From Affinundibacterium amnicola (GTDB lineage: Bacteria > Pseudomonadota > Gammaproteobacteria > Burkholderiales > Burkholderiaceae_D): a stretch of 64,000 nucleotides of DNA. The notes under the pieces are model-generated. The model was not told the origin of the DNA. It searched no databases and saw nothing but the letters and a program-made list of their open reading frames with translations. Positions 29,252 through 36,893 of the stretch are shown here, in pieces. The DNA lies in assembly GCF_014284275.1 (NCBI RefSeq), contig NZ_JACOFU010000004.1, positions 186,001 through 250,000 of the forward strand, given 5' to 3'. A program made the position numbers and the translations under genes. The stretch's first letter is position 1, and the number at the start of each line of letters is the position of its first letter.

Positions 29252-29865
29252 CGACGACTGCGCCCCACAGTTTCACGGAAACGTTTTAATGTGTCGTCGT
29301 ACTCACGATTCATACGAATAATCTCTTGATCATAAAAAGCCATTGCCTTGCGCGTATTAGTCACATTACTGGATAAATCATTGGCACGACGTTGGATAGA
29401 CTCAAATTCTTGAGTCGTTCTTTTTGACTGGCTAAGCTCTTTTTGCAAATCAAGAAAAAGCTGATTGAAATTCTCTAGTTGTTCATTCGCCAGTCGTTTC
29501 TTATCCAGTAAAACATCAACAGCACGTTTACGCGCCGCTTGTACATCCGCTTCACTTTGATAATGTGCCAGCAAATACCGCTCTTCCCTTTTTCGCTCTT
29601 CTTCTGCCAATTGCTCGCGCTGTTTGCGTTCTTGCTCGTCGGCGATTTTTTGTTTTTCTTCAGTACTTAATGGTGGTGCGATATTTTTCTTAAAGCGCCC
29701 CGCATCCGTATACACCTTCATACCACGACTAATACATTCAGGAATTGGGCGATCAGAAGTCACCACTTTTCCCTGTGCAGTGGTACAGCGGAAAATGTCT
29801 GCGCGAGCGCTTCCCATCACAACAATCGACAGCAAGCTCATAATTGAAAGAATTATCTTTTCCAT
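29248..29865 (-). CDS. DUF4124 domain exported coiled-coil protein
   Basis: 205 aa. Signal peptide (about residues 1-22), then a short DUF4124 domain (ADIFRCTTAQGKVVTSDRPIP, with the Cys pair typical of the family). Residues about 65-200 are charged and helical, probably coiled coil (QERKQREQLAEEERKREERY and LSQSKRTTQEF). It should be periplasmic. The function is unknown. It resembles other small betaproteobacterial DUF4124 proteins in layout. Confidence 0.85.
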   Translation of the reverse strand: MEKIILSIMSLLSIVVMGSARADIFRCTTAQGKVVTSDRPIPECISRGMKVYTDAGRFKKNIAPPLSTEEKQKIADEQERKQREQLAEEERKREERYLLAHYQSEADVQAARKRAVDVLLDKKRLANEQLENFNQLFLDLQKELSQSKRTTQEFESIQRRANDLSSNVTNTRKAMAFYDQEIIRMNREYDDTLKRFRETVGRSRR

Positions 29866-30219
29866 CTTACATTCTAAGATCTGAAACCAGCCGTTTATTA
29901 AAAGTCGCTAGAAAATACCAGTCGCTTAAATTTGACTTTAAATTTACACGATTTCCAAAGCTCCAGTGCAACTAGTTACAAAAGCTGAGCTAAGCCGTTG
30001 TGTTTTCACAAGCGTCGGTTAACAGAACGATGAAAATAGCGTGTTCGCGATATTCAGTTGAGTATTCAAAATAGAAATTCAATGCAAGCTCATTGTATTT
30101 GTACACACCGGTTTCAAATATAGCGCATCTATTGTTGCAAGCTTTTATTTCCATCCATTACTCACGAATTCCCGCAATTACTTAGAACTACAGGGGACTA
30201 ATCCCTACAATTTATTGAC
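29866..30219. other. Non-coding gap between DUF4124 and S41 peptidase genes
   Basis: 354 bp of AT-rich sequence. It should contain the promoter of the DUF4124 gene and the 3' end of the peptidase transcript. No gene, repeat or convincing terminator was seen. Confidence 0.5.
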
Positions 30220-32358
30220 CTATTGAACTAAACGTATATTTCTCCAAGGATATGGATCACGCTCTTCAATCTGTGTGGGTGGCATAAAGGGCTTTGCCAT
30301 CCCCGTCGCTGCAGGACACTTACCCGTATGCACGTAGCTAATTGCGGCCGCTAGTCGTTTCTCATTTGGATCACCCAACAGATGATCCAAATCATCAGCC
30401 ACATTACATTGTGGAGTAAAACCATTGACATAATCTCCTTGTCCAAGTGCATTTACACCGGAAAACTCAATAGCAAAGTAGGCCGTTCCGCAATTATTCT
30501 TTTGTCGGAAACCATATGGTTTTCCACAGGTTTTATCGCCGATCAAAATCACCTCCATAAAAGGTGTTAGCCCATTAATGATAGATTCGCTCGCTGAACA
30601 AGTACGACTACCCGTCAAGATAAAAACTCTAGGTACATTCAACCATGGCAATGGGCGACTATTTGTGTCATAGGAATAAAACCACGAAGTTGAATTTTGG
30701 GTTTTTTCTGGGTATTTATCATTATGAATCAACGTCTCGAAGATACTACCGGCAGTTCTATAACCACCAATCATCGCAGCAAGTTCGTCGGCGATATATA
30801 AGTAGCCGCCACCGTTGTATCGCAAATCAAGCACGATTTCGTTAATACCCGACTCACGAAAGGTTCTGATTGAATTAATCAAAGGCTGTTCCGCAGTACG
30901 AATATGATCATTGAAGACCATATAGCCAATCTTTTTTCCGTTATCAGTTAATATTTTGGACTCTAACACTGGTGATTTCACAACCAACGTTGAAGTCATT
31001 AAAGTGCTCCGAATGCGCCCATCCAAATCGATGATTTCGAAGGTATGTGTCTCAACTTTTGAAGGATAAAGTGCGGCATATTGCGCATCATTTGCAGATT
31101 GATCAAGAGAAGTATTGTCAATTTTGCTGATCGTCGCGCCACGCTTCAAACCAACCAAATCAGCAGGAGAGCCGGGTTCGACAAAGAGAACACGCAAACG
31201 AGATCCTTGTCTGAGTAAGGAGTAACCATAGCTATAACTTGATCCAGATTGAAAAAAATCATCGATGACAGACTGAGGGGAAGTAAAACTAAATCGGTCT
31301 TTTTCTTTCACGAGCAACTTATCGAAATACGCGGAAGTGGTCATTGGTGCATTCTGCGTCACTTCGGCAATGTCCCGATACCACAAATAAACATCATCTA
31401 AATGCCCTCGCGCCCAGCCCTTCTCCATCTCAGGCGTACAGATACCCGCAAAATTAGTAGCGTTCGGTGGCGCAACCAGATTAGTAGTCAAATCTTTCAC
31501 GGGAACCAATTTGAGTGCCTCCGCCGTACTAACTGAAGTTACCGCCGCCGCAATTGCCATCGTTTTCAGAATCGATTGTTCTGGACTTAAATAAGACAGC
31601 GCGTGATTGACTGAAAACGTCATCGCAACCTGTAATTTACCATCCAGTAAAGCGGGTACAAATTTCCAAACTGGATCATTCGCATAGGTGCGTGCCGAAT
31701 TCAACATACTTTGTATCATGCTGCCCTTACTGACACCCCGCACCAATTCATTCGCCCAATAATTAACTTCAGTCGCTGAGGGCGCAAAATTTCCACTTCG
31801 CCCTAACACGTTCTTATAAATAACTTTCACAAAGTCGTGATCACTCATGTTGGCGGAGTAGTCCGTTTGCAAAGAGTAGTAAATTGCCGCTTGATAAAAA
31901 CTATTCGCAATTTGCTCCAGTGTTTTCCCGTCACGTAGCTCGCCCAACCAGTACGCTAAACCATCTGCCTCTGGAACGCGATTAAAAAACGCGATGTAAA
32001 GCTCAATGACAGAACGAAGATCCTCAGCCCTAACTTGATTCAGCAAATCGGCCAATGTCAAATTGACAGTAACGTCATCAAAGCGTATTTGTTTTTTATT
32101 CTTGACAACCACCACATCGCTATTCTTTGTCATATCGTTTACAAGATAGCCTGCACTCAATTTTGCAATTGTGTAGTTTTCTCGCTTCCCAGCAAAAGTC
32201 TGAATGTCGCTGGCGACAGGTGCAGGTGAAAACGGGGCAGCGCTATACACTGCGAGTTCAGAATCACTTTTCCCACCACCGCAGCCACCTAAACTGAGGC
32301 TCAGCGCCGTTACAACCGTGGTAAGAAACAATTTATATCTGGTGCCTACAGTTTTCAT
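30220..32358 (-). CDS. Lipoprotein with DUF4214 and S41 family peptidase domains
   Basis: 712 aa from ATG 32358 (GTG 32364 is alternative). A lipobox LSLGGC near residue 26 predicts a lipoprotein. A DUF4214 domain (about 105-265, IELYIAFFNRVPEADGLAYWL) precedes a PDZ-like segment (about 375-455) and a C-terminal-processing-type S41 peptidase domain with LDLRYNGGGYL, the nucleophile Ser in RTCSASESIINGL and Lys in GDKTCGKPYG. It is probably an active envelope serine peptidase. DUF4214 often occurs in secreted or surface proteins, which fits the adhesin genes nearby, but no substrate is known. Confidence 0.88.
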   Translation of the reverse strand: MKTVGTRYKLFLTTVVTALSLSLGGCGGGKSDSELAVYSAAPFSPAPVASDIQTFAGKRENYTIAKLSAGYLVNDMTKNSDVVVVKNKKQIRFDDVTVNLTLADLLNQVRAEDLRSVIELYIAFFNRVPEADGLAYWLGELRDGKTLEQIANSFYQAAIYYSLQTDYSANMSDHDFVKVIYKNVLGRSGNFAPSATEVNYWANELVRGVSKGSMIQSMLNSARTYANDPVWKFVPALLDGKLQVAMTFSVNHALSYLSPEQSILKTMAIAAAVTSVSTAEALKLVPVKDLTTNLVAPPNATNFAGICTPEMEKGWARGHLDDVYLWYRDIAEVTQNAPMTTSAYFDKLLVKEKDRFSFTSPQSVIDDFFQSGSSYSYGYSLLRQGSRLRVLFVEPGSPADLVGLKRGATISKIDNTSLDQSANDAQYAALYPSKVETHTFEIIDLDGRIRSTLMTSTLVVKSPVLESKILTDNGKKIGYMVFNDHIRTAEQPLINSIRTFRESGINEIVLDLRYNGGGYLYIADELAAMIGGYRTAGSIFETLIHNDKYPEKTQNSTSWFYSYDTNSRPLPWLNVPRVFILTGSRTCSASESIINGLTPFMEVILIGDKTCGKPYGFRQKNNCGTAYFAIEFSGVNALGQGDYVNGFTPQCNVADDLDHLLGDPNEKRLAAAISYVHTGKCPAATGMAKPFMPPTQIEERDPYPWRNIRLVQ

Positions 32359-32466
32359 ATTCACAAAACGCCTATCTGCGCCATTAGGTTAACAAAAAGA
32401 ACTATTATAAGCGCAGCGCTACAGACATGATCGCGAAGTAGTAAGTATTCGCGGACGCACAAATAG

Positions 32467-32499
32467 AAAAAGCCAATGTCAAGCTGACATTGGCTTTTA
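32467..32499. terminator. Bidirectional hairpin terminator
   Basis: AAAAAGCCAATGTCA and TGACATTGGCTTTTA form a near-perfect 15-bp stem around AGC, flanked by A and T runs. On the minus strand it ends the collar gene at 32586 upstream of the peptidase gene's start. Confidence 0.85.
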
Positions 32500-32585
32500 T
32501 GGCGAACTTTAATGTCTAGTCAGACTTGAATAACAGGAACCTGGTTAACAAAAAAGTCCTCTGTTCCTAGATGCATTACAGCGAT

Positions 32586-33263
32586 CTAATTACGTGATGG
32601 GAAAATACCTTCCATTGCAATGATGTAATTCAAGCCCAAATAGGGCTGCATGATCGAAACCGTAGCATTGGTAACTACTGGTGCGACCACTGGTGTTCCT
32701 GCGCCTGTGTTGCCAGTCGTTACAGTGCCGCTACCTGTGACTGTCGTTGTAACACCACCAAGATCAACAGGGCTCGTAGGCGCTGTTCCCGCTGGAAGAT
32801 AAATCGCTGCGCCAGACGCACCACTTGCGGTAGCAGTTAAGCCACCATTATTTGGTGCCGCGGTAAATCCACCGGCAGTTGCTGCGCCAACGGTGACATG
32901 TGTGGTGGCACTAAGAGTATCCAAGTTTAAGGTTGCCGGATGATTATGCGCAGGCAAATTCGCCAAACTCAAAGTAACGTTCACTGTGCCATTAGCGATC
33001 ACTGTGACATTGTTTGTGCCTGCTCGTTCACCTTGCGAGACATTCGCCAATCCAGGACCTTGTCCTTGCGAGCCAACAATCACACGACCACGCAAATCAG
33101 GTAAAGCAAACGTGTTCTGTCCATCACCACCATACATCGTACCTAACAACGCAAACATTGCTGAATTTTGCTGAATAGGGATGGTCTGTCCATTACAAAA
33201 CATCCATCCGCGTGGTGGGTAATTAAATGCGACTGGTAATACCGTGCCCATAAATGCATCCAT
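32586..33263 (-). CDS. Phage tail collar / microcystin-dependent-type protein
   Basis: 225 aa. The N-terminal tail-collar domain (about residues 5-65) shows PRGWMFCNGQTIPIQQN, ALLGTMYGGDG and TFALPDLRGRV. A Thr/Gly/Ala-rich low-complexity middle follows, then the conserved ending QPYLGLNYIIAMEGIFPS. The same layout recurs in three tandem genes at 47918-49507; this copy has the longest middle region. There is no signal peptide and no phage gene nearby. In cyanobacteria the family includes the microcystin-dependent protein Mdp; its biochemical role is unknown. Confidence 0.88.
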   Translation of the reverse strand: MDAFMGTVLPVAFNYPPRGWMFCNGQTIPIQQNSAMFALLGTMYGGDGQNTFALPDLRGRVIVGSQGQGPGLANVSQGERAGTNNVTVIANGTVNVTLSLANLPAHNHPATLNLDTLSATTHVTVGAATAGGFTAAPNNGGLTATASGASGAAIYLPAGTAPTSPVDLGGVTTTVTGSGTVTTGNTGAGTPVVAPVVTNATVSIMQPYLGLNYIIAMEGIFPSRN

Positions 33264-33487
33264 TTTATCTCCTCAGTGTGTTAGTACAACAAGAACAAAT
33301 GCGCGGCCGCGCTGATTTCATTTTTTAAATATCGCAAGCATAGCCAAAAATAACTCTACCTATTTTTGCAATATAAAAATGCATATAATTACTTAGTTTT
33401 TTCTTAATAGCTACTTGAAAATTAGATTTCAGTAGTATTTTTATCTAAGCAATTCACGTGCCAACACTGAGAATTTTCGAACACATT

Positions 33488-34195
33488 CTATGCCGGACTA
33501 AGTGCAATCGCTTCTAACTCATCCGCCAGCACTAATCCAGCTGGGAACCCCGCTTGACGCAAGCGCGCAATCACCTCGGCCACATTGCCATCGTGAATAG
33601 AAGGGTCAGGATAACGAGCTTGGGGGCGCGGAATCCATCCGGCCTGACTAAAAACTTGCTCTAACCAAGAATTGCTAACGCAATCTAGCATCAGATGTAC
33701 ACGAGCATGCTGGCTAGCATTTCGCACACCATGCAAACAGCTCGCATTCAAGTACCACGTGTCGCCCGCGGAAAAATGCACAGGAATATGGTCGATGGTA
33801 AAAATGACTTCCGGCGTGGTTTGTATCGGAATATGCAATCGGGTAATGCCATCTTCGATACTAGAGCCTGCATCTCGGTGTTCTTTGATCACGCCACCCG
33901 CAGCCAAAGACATCAGCCTTATTGAAGTTTTCTCACACTGAAACTGTGCAATCACCTCGCGAAAGTAAGTACATTGCTCAAGGATTTCTGTATCTTGAAA
34001 TTCCACACTATCAATCGGCAAAATATGATCAATACGTCCACCAACAGAACGTAAAGGAATACACGACCAATCTTTTTCATACGCTTGAATATTAAAGTGC
34101 TTAATCCAAGGTGACCGCACAGCCAGCGCAAGATCATGCTGAAGTTTCGCGACATCAAACGAAAAGGGTAATTTCAAGTAAGGACATATCGACAT
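33488..34195 (-). CDS. Aspartyl/asparaginyl beta-hydroxylase-like dioxygenase
   Basis: 235 aa. The Fe(II)/2-oxoglutarate site is visible: H106-x-D108 in KEHRDAG, distal H155 in CLHGVRN and R165 (ARVHLML) for 2-oxoglutarate. TRLHIPIQT and FSAGDTWYLN are typical of the AspH-like family. Such enzymes hydroxylate Asp or Asn side chains in proteins, or small molecules. It is 25 bp from the GNAT gene in the same direction, next to surface-protein genes. Substrate unknown; hydroxylation of the nearby Asp/Asn-rich repeat proteins is a hypothesis. Confidence 0.85.
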   Translation of the reverse strand: MSICPYLKLPFSFDVAKLQHDLALAVRSPWIKHFNIQAYEKDWSCIPLRSVGGRIDHILPIDSVEFQDTEILEQCTYFREVIAQFQCEKTSIRLMSLAAGGVIKEHRDAGSSIEDGITRLHIPIQTTPEVIFTIDHIPVHFSAGDTWYLNASCLHGVRNASQHARVHLMLDCVSNSWLEQVFSQAGWIPRPQARYPDPSIHDGNVAEVIARLRQAGFPAGLVLADELEAIALSPA

Positions 34196-34219
34196 AAATT
34201 GAAATCTCTCTTTTGGGGA

Positions 34220-34723
34220 TTATCCGAGCGGCTTGTCAACTGATGCAGGGTGCCAAGCCATTTGATCAAATAAAGTATCGCTGCTGCGCACACTAAATCC
34301 TGTACGCCGATAAACATGTAAAGCATCAACATTATTGCATTGGACGGCCAGACTAATCGGTCGACCTAGTTGGATTGCGTAGTCTTGCAAAGCCTGAACT
34401 ACCTGAGTCGCAATACCTTTTCCACGCCAAGTGGATATCACGGCAATGTCAATTAGGCGAATCTCAAAGTCATTTACATCGATGACCAAACGCCCAATCT
34501 CCTCCCTATCCCAAAGCAAAAGCCAATGTTGTGCGTTTGGATAGGTTTCTCTGATACCTCTATCCTGACTCATCTGCTGCATAACAATCATCTGTTGCAT
34601 GGCAACTGGTGCAAGCGGTATCGTGAGCAGATCAGTACGACTATCGCGATACAGTAAGTCCAGAAAAGTCTTGTCATTCGCATGAACAAGGCGTGCGGTC
34701 AGAGGGGAAATCAGGTTTAGCAA
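34220..34723 (-). CDS. GNAT family N-acetyltransferase
   Basis: 167 aa. The acetyl-CoA-binding loop is WRGKGIATQVVQ, followed by LAVQCNNVDALHVYRRTGF, typical of GNAT enzymes. It resembles the second GNAT at 47354 over its whole length (QQM..MQ.., then EIGRL...IDI), so the two are paralogues. Both lie beside collar and DUF6916 genes. Substrate unknown. Confidence 0.88.
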   Translation of the reverse strand: MLNLISPLTARLVHANDKTFLDLLYRDSRTDLLTIPLAPVAMQQMIVMQQMSQDRGIRETYPNAQHWLLLWDREEIGRLVIDVNDFEIRLIDIAVISTWRGKGIATQVVQALQDYAIQLGRPISLAVQCNNVDALHVYRRTGFSVRSSDTLFDQMAWHPASVDKPLG

Positions 34724-34937
34724 GTGGAAAACTCCAAATTTAATTCAATACAAATCAATTCAAACATAGTAAGCAAAGACCATTCCCAATAATTTTATTC
34801 ACCACAAAATCGCTTATCTTGGCACACCACTTGCTGTGAGTTCAGAGAAAAATATATATTCCATATTTTGTAATGTCCATGGAAATATTGCTAACATCAA
34901 GCACAGCAATTAATCAAAAAACTTTTCCGGAGAAATC

Positions 34938-35255
34938 ATGTCTTTAAGTTTTGTTCAAGCGCAGGCTCTTTTACATAGCAGCTTTATCGTCCATACCTCA
35001 GTTGGCACAGTGGAACTACGTTTAATTGAAGCGACTGAAATTGCCAGACCTGGATTGCCCGCTGAATACCGTACGCCGATGTTGTTGGTTTTTTCAGCGC
35101 CAGCTAGCCCTGTATTGGCGCAAGACAACTATTACTTTGATCACCAAAGTCTAGGACGTCATTTTTGGTCTGTGGCACCTGTGATGCCGCCGACTAACCG
35201 TCCAGTCACAGCCAATAATGAACCATTAAATTTCTATCAAGTCTTATTTAATTGA
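34938..35255 (+). CDS. DUF6916-type small protein
   Basis: 105 aa, no signal peptide. A compact beta-rich sequence with SFVQAQALLHSSFIVHT at the start and LNFYQVLFN at the end. It matches the pattern of two other genes here (46511 and 46845): a Phe/Leu-rich start, a conserved PPxxYxxxHP-like middle and a terminal YQ-x-xFN. CGGAGA lies before the ATG. It opens the plus-strand run that continues with cysC, the sulfotransferase and the first giant gene. Function unknown; the DUF assignment is by pattern recall. Confidence 0.65.
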   Translation: MSLSFVQAQALLHSSFIVHTSVGTVELRLIEATEIARPGLPAEYRTPMLLVFSAPASPVLAQDNYYFDHQSLGRHFWSVAPVMPPTNRPVTANNEPLNFYQVLFN

Positions 35256-35287
35256 ATTACTATCGATTCATAAGTGGCGCTCAAAAA

Positions 35288-35333
35288 CATGTAAATAGAT
35301 TCATTAAGAATTATCTTACGTGTAATTTACATG
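35288..35333. promoter_or_regulatory. CATGTAAAT/ATTTACATG inverted repeat upstream of cysC
   Basis: Perfect 9-bp arms (35288-35296 and 35325-35333) with a 28-bp spacer, in the gap before cysC. The half-site CATGTAAA also occurs as the palindrome TTTACATGTAAA at 8507-8518. It could bind a regulator or form a hairpin after the DUF6916 gene. Confidence 0.4.
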
Positions 35334-35492
35334 CATCAGACCCGCCTTCTACTCAAAAAGCCATTTAAGCAATGGTATGAATTTTGCTTTGTATAAATTA
35401 TCAATTTTAAATATTAAAGCAAAACATTGTGCGTGCTTTGCGATGATGTTTTCAATAAATTGAATTTCAGGATATGTTTTATTTTTAATCAG

Positions 35493-36035
35493 ATGGAAAA
35501 TTCAACGTTTATCAAGAACAAAAAGTTGTTAACCTGGTGGTTGACCGGATTATCCGGTGCTGGAAAAACAACACTAGCACGAGCCTTGGCAGAAGATCTG
35601 CGAGACCAAGGCTATCCTGTGTGCGTACTTGATGGTGATGAAATAAGGCAAGGACTGTCGAAAGACTTGGGGTTTAGCATGGCAGAGCGGGAAGAGCAAA
35701 GTCGCCGTGTTGCAGAGACGGCAAAAATATTGAATCAAAACGGCATATTGGCAATCGTTTCTTTGGTGTCTCCTAGCTTACAAGGACGAAGCCTAGCGCG
35801 CGACATCATTGGGAAAGAGCATTTCGTCGAAAGCTACATCTCAACCCCATTGCAAATTTGCCAGCAACGCGATGTCAAAGGTTTATACGCAAAAGCAAAG
35901 CTCGATTCTGGCCTACAATTGACTGGGATTGGCGCTCCCTATGAAGCTCCCACTAATGCTGATTGCGTGATCGATACCAGTCAAACTGAATTAACTACCG
36001 CAACTCAACAACTCCGAGCATTTTTGAAAGAATAA
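35493..36035 (+). CDS. cysC: Adenylylsulfate (APS) kinase
   Basis: 180 aa from ATG 35493, which gives a normal CysC N-terminus; the open frame extends 22 codons further to 35427. P-loop GLSGAGKTT, then LDGDEIRQGLSKDLGFSMAER and the lid/active-site region QRDVKGLYAKAK with TGIGAPYEAP are all conserved. It phosphorylates APS to PAPS, the universal sulfate donor. It is a stand-alone kinase, seven bases before a sulfotransferase gene, with no sulfate adenylyltransferase or reductase here. That points to sulfation rather than sulfur assimilation. Confidence 0.95.
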   Translation: MENSTFIKNKKLLTWWLTGLSGAGKTTLARALAEDLRDQGYPVCVLDGDEIRQGLSKDLGFSMAEREEQSRRVAETAKILNQNGILAIVSLVSPSLQGRSLARDIIGKEHFVESYISTPLQICQQRDVKGLYAKAKLDSGLQLTGIGAPYEAPTNADCVIDTSQTELTTATQQLRAFLKE

Positions 36036-36042
36036 GAACAAC

Positions 36043-36891
36043 ATGTCGCAAGCAAAATACCATTTCATTTCCGGCTTACCTCGTTCTGGCTCTACGCTAT
36101 TAGCTGCGCTGTTACTGCAGAATCCACGCTTTCATGCAGGCATGACGAGTCCAGTTGGCGCGCTGTATACCAGCATGCTACATCAATTTGGTGCTGGTAC
36201 TGAGTTCGGTCCGGTGATCACAAAACCTGAACGCAAACGTTTAGTGCGCGGTTTGTTTGACTCATATTACGCAGAGCACAGTGATAAAAATGTCGTCTTT
36301 GATACCAACCGTATGTGGACCGCACATCTGCCTATGCTGATGGATCAATTTCCGGGTTCCAAAGTAATTGCCTGCGTGCGCAATGTGGCTTGGATTATGG
36401 ATAGCATAGAACGCAAATACGCAGCAGACCCCTATGAAATCACACGACTGTTTAATGATGATAGTGAGCGTGCGACGGTCTACAGCAGAGTCGAAACACT
36501 AGCCCAACGCAATCGTATGGTTGGCTATCCTTGGGCTGCGTTGAAAAGTGCCTTTTATAGTGAGCATGCCGCCTCGATGTTATTGATCGACTATGATCTT
36601 CTCGCCCAGGCACCACAAAAAGTTTTACCACTGATTTACGATTTTATCGGTGCGGAGCCGTTCGAACATAACTTCCATAGTATTCAATACGATGCACCAG
36701 AATTCGACGCCCCTTTAGGCATGCGAGGCTTGCACAAAGTCAGACCTGCAGTCAGTTTCGAAGCACGTGACACCATACTCCCACCAGATTTGTTTCAACA
36801 ATACAGCCAGCTATCTTTCTGGAAAGACACAGCAGGCAGCCGTGCCAACGTAATTACCGCCAAATTTATTCCGACTGCGACAGGAAATTGA
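36043..36891 (+). CDS. PAPS-dependent sulfotransferase
   Basis: 282 aa. The 5'-phosphosulfate loop [17 protein letters not shown] is at the N-terminus and the 3'-phosphate motif is [18 protein letters not shown] (about residues 110-125). It would transfer sulfate from PAPS, supplied by the adjacent CysC, to an acceptor. The acceptor is unknown. The ribosome site of the giant DUF4347 gene lies in its last codons, so the two are co-translated; a surface protein or glycan is a reasonable guess. Confidence 0.9.
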   Translation: MSQAKYHFISGLPRSGSTLLAALLLQNPRFHAGMTSPVGALYTSMLHQFGAGTEFGPVITKPERKRLVRGLFDSYYAEHSDKNVVFDTNRMWTAHLPMLMDQFPGSKVIACVRNVAWIMDSIERKYAADPYEITRLFNDDSERATVYSRVETLAQRNRMVGYPWAALKSAFYSEHAASMLLIDYDLLAQAPQKVLPLIYDFIGAEPFEHNFHSIQYDAPEFDAPLGMRGLHKVRPAVSFEARDTILPPDLFQQYSQLSFWKDTAGSRANVITAKFIPTATGN

Positions 36892-36893
36892 AC

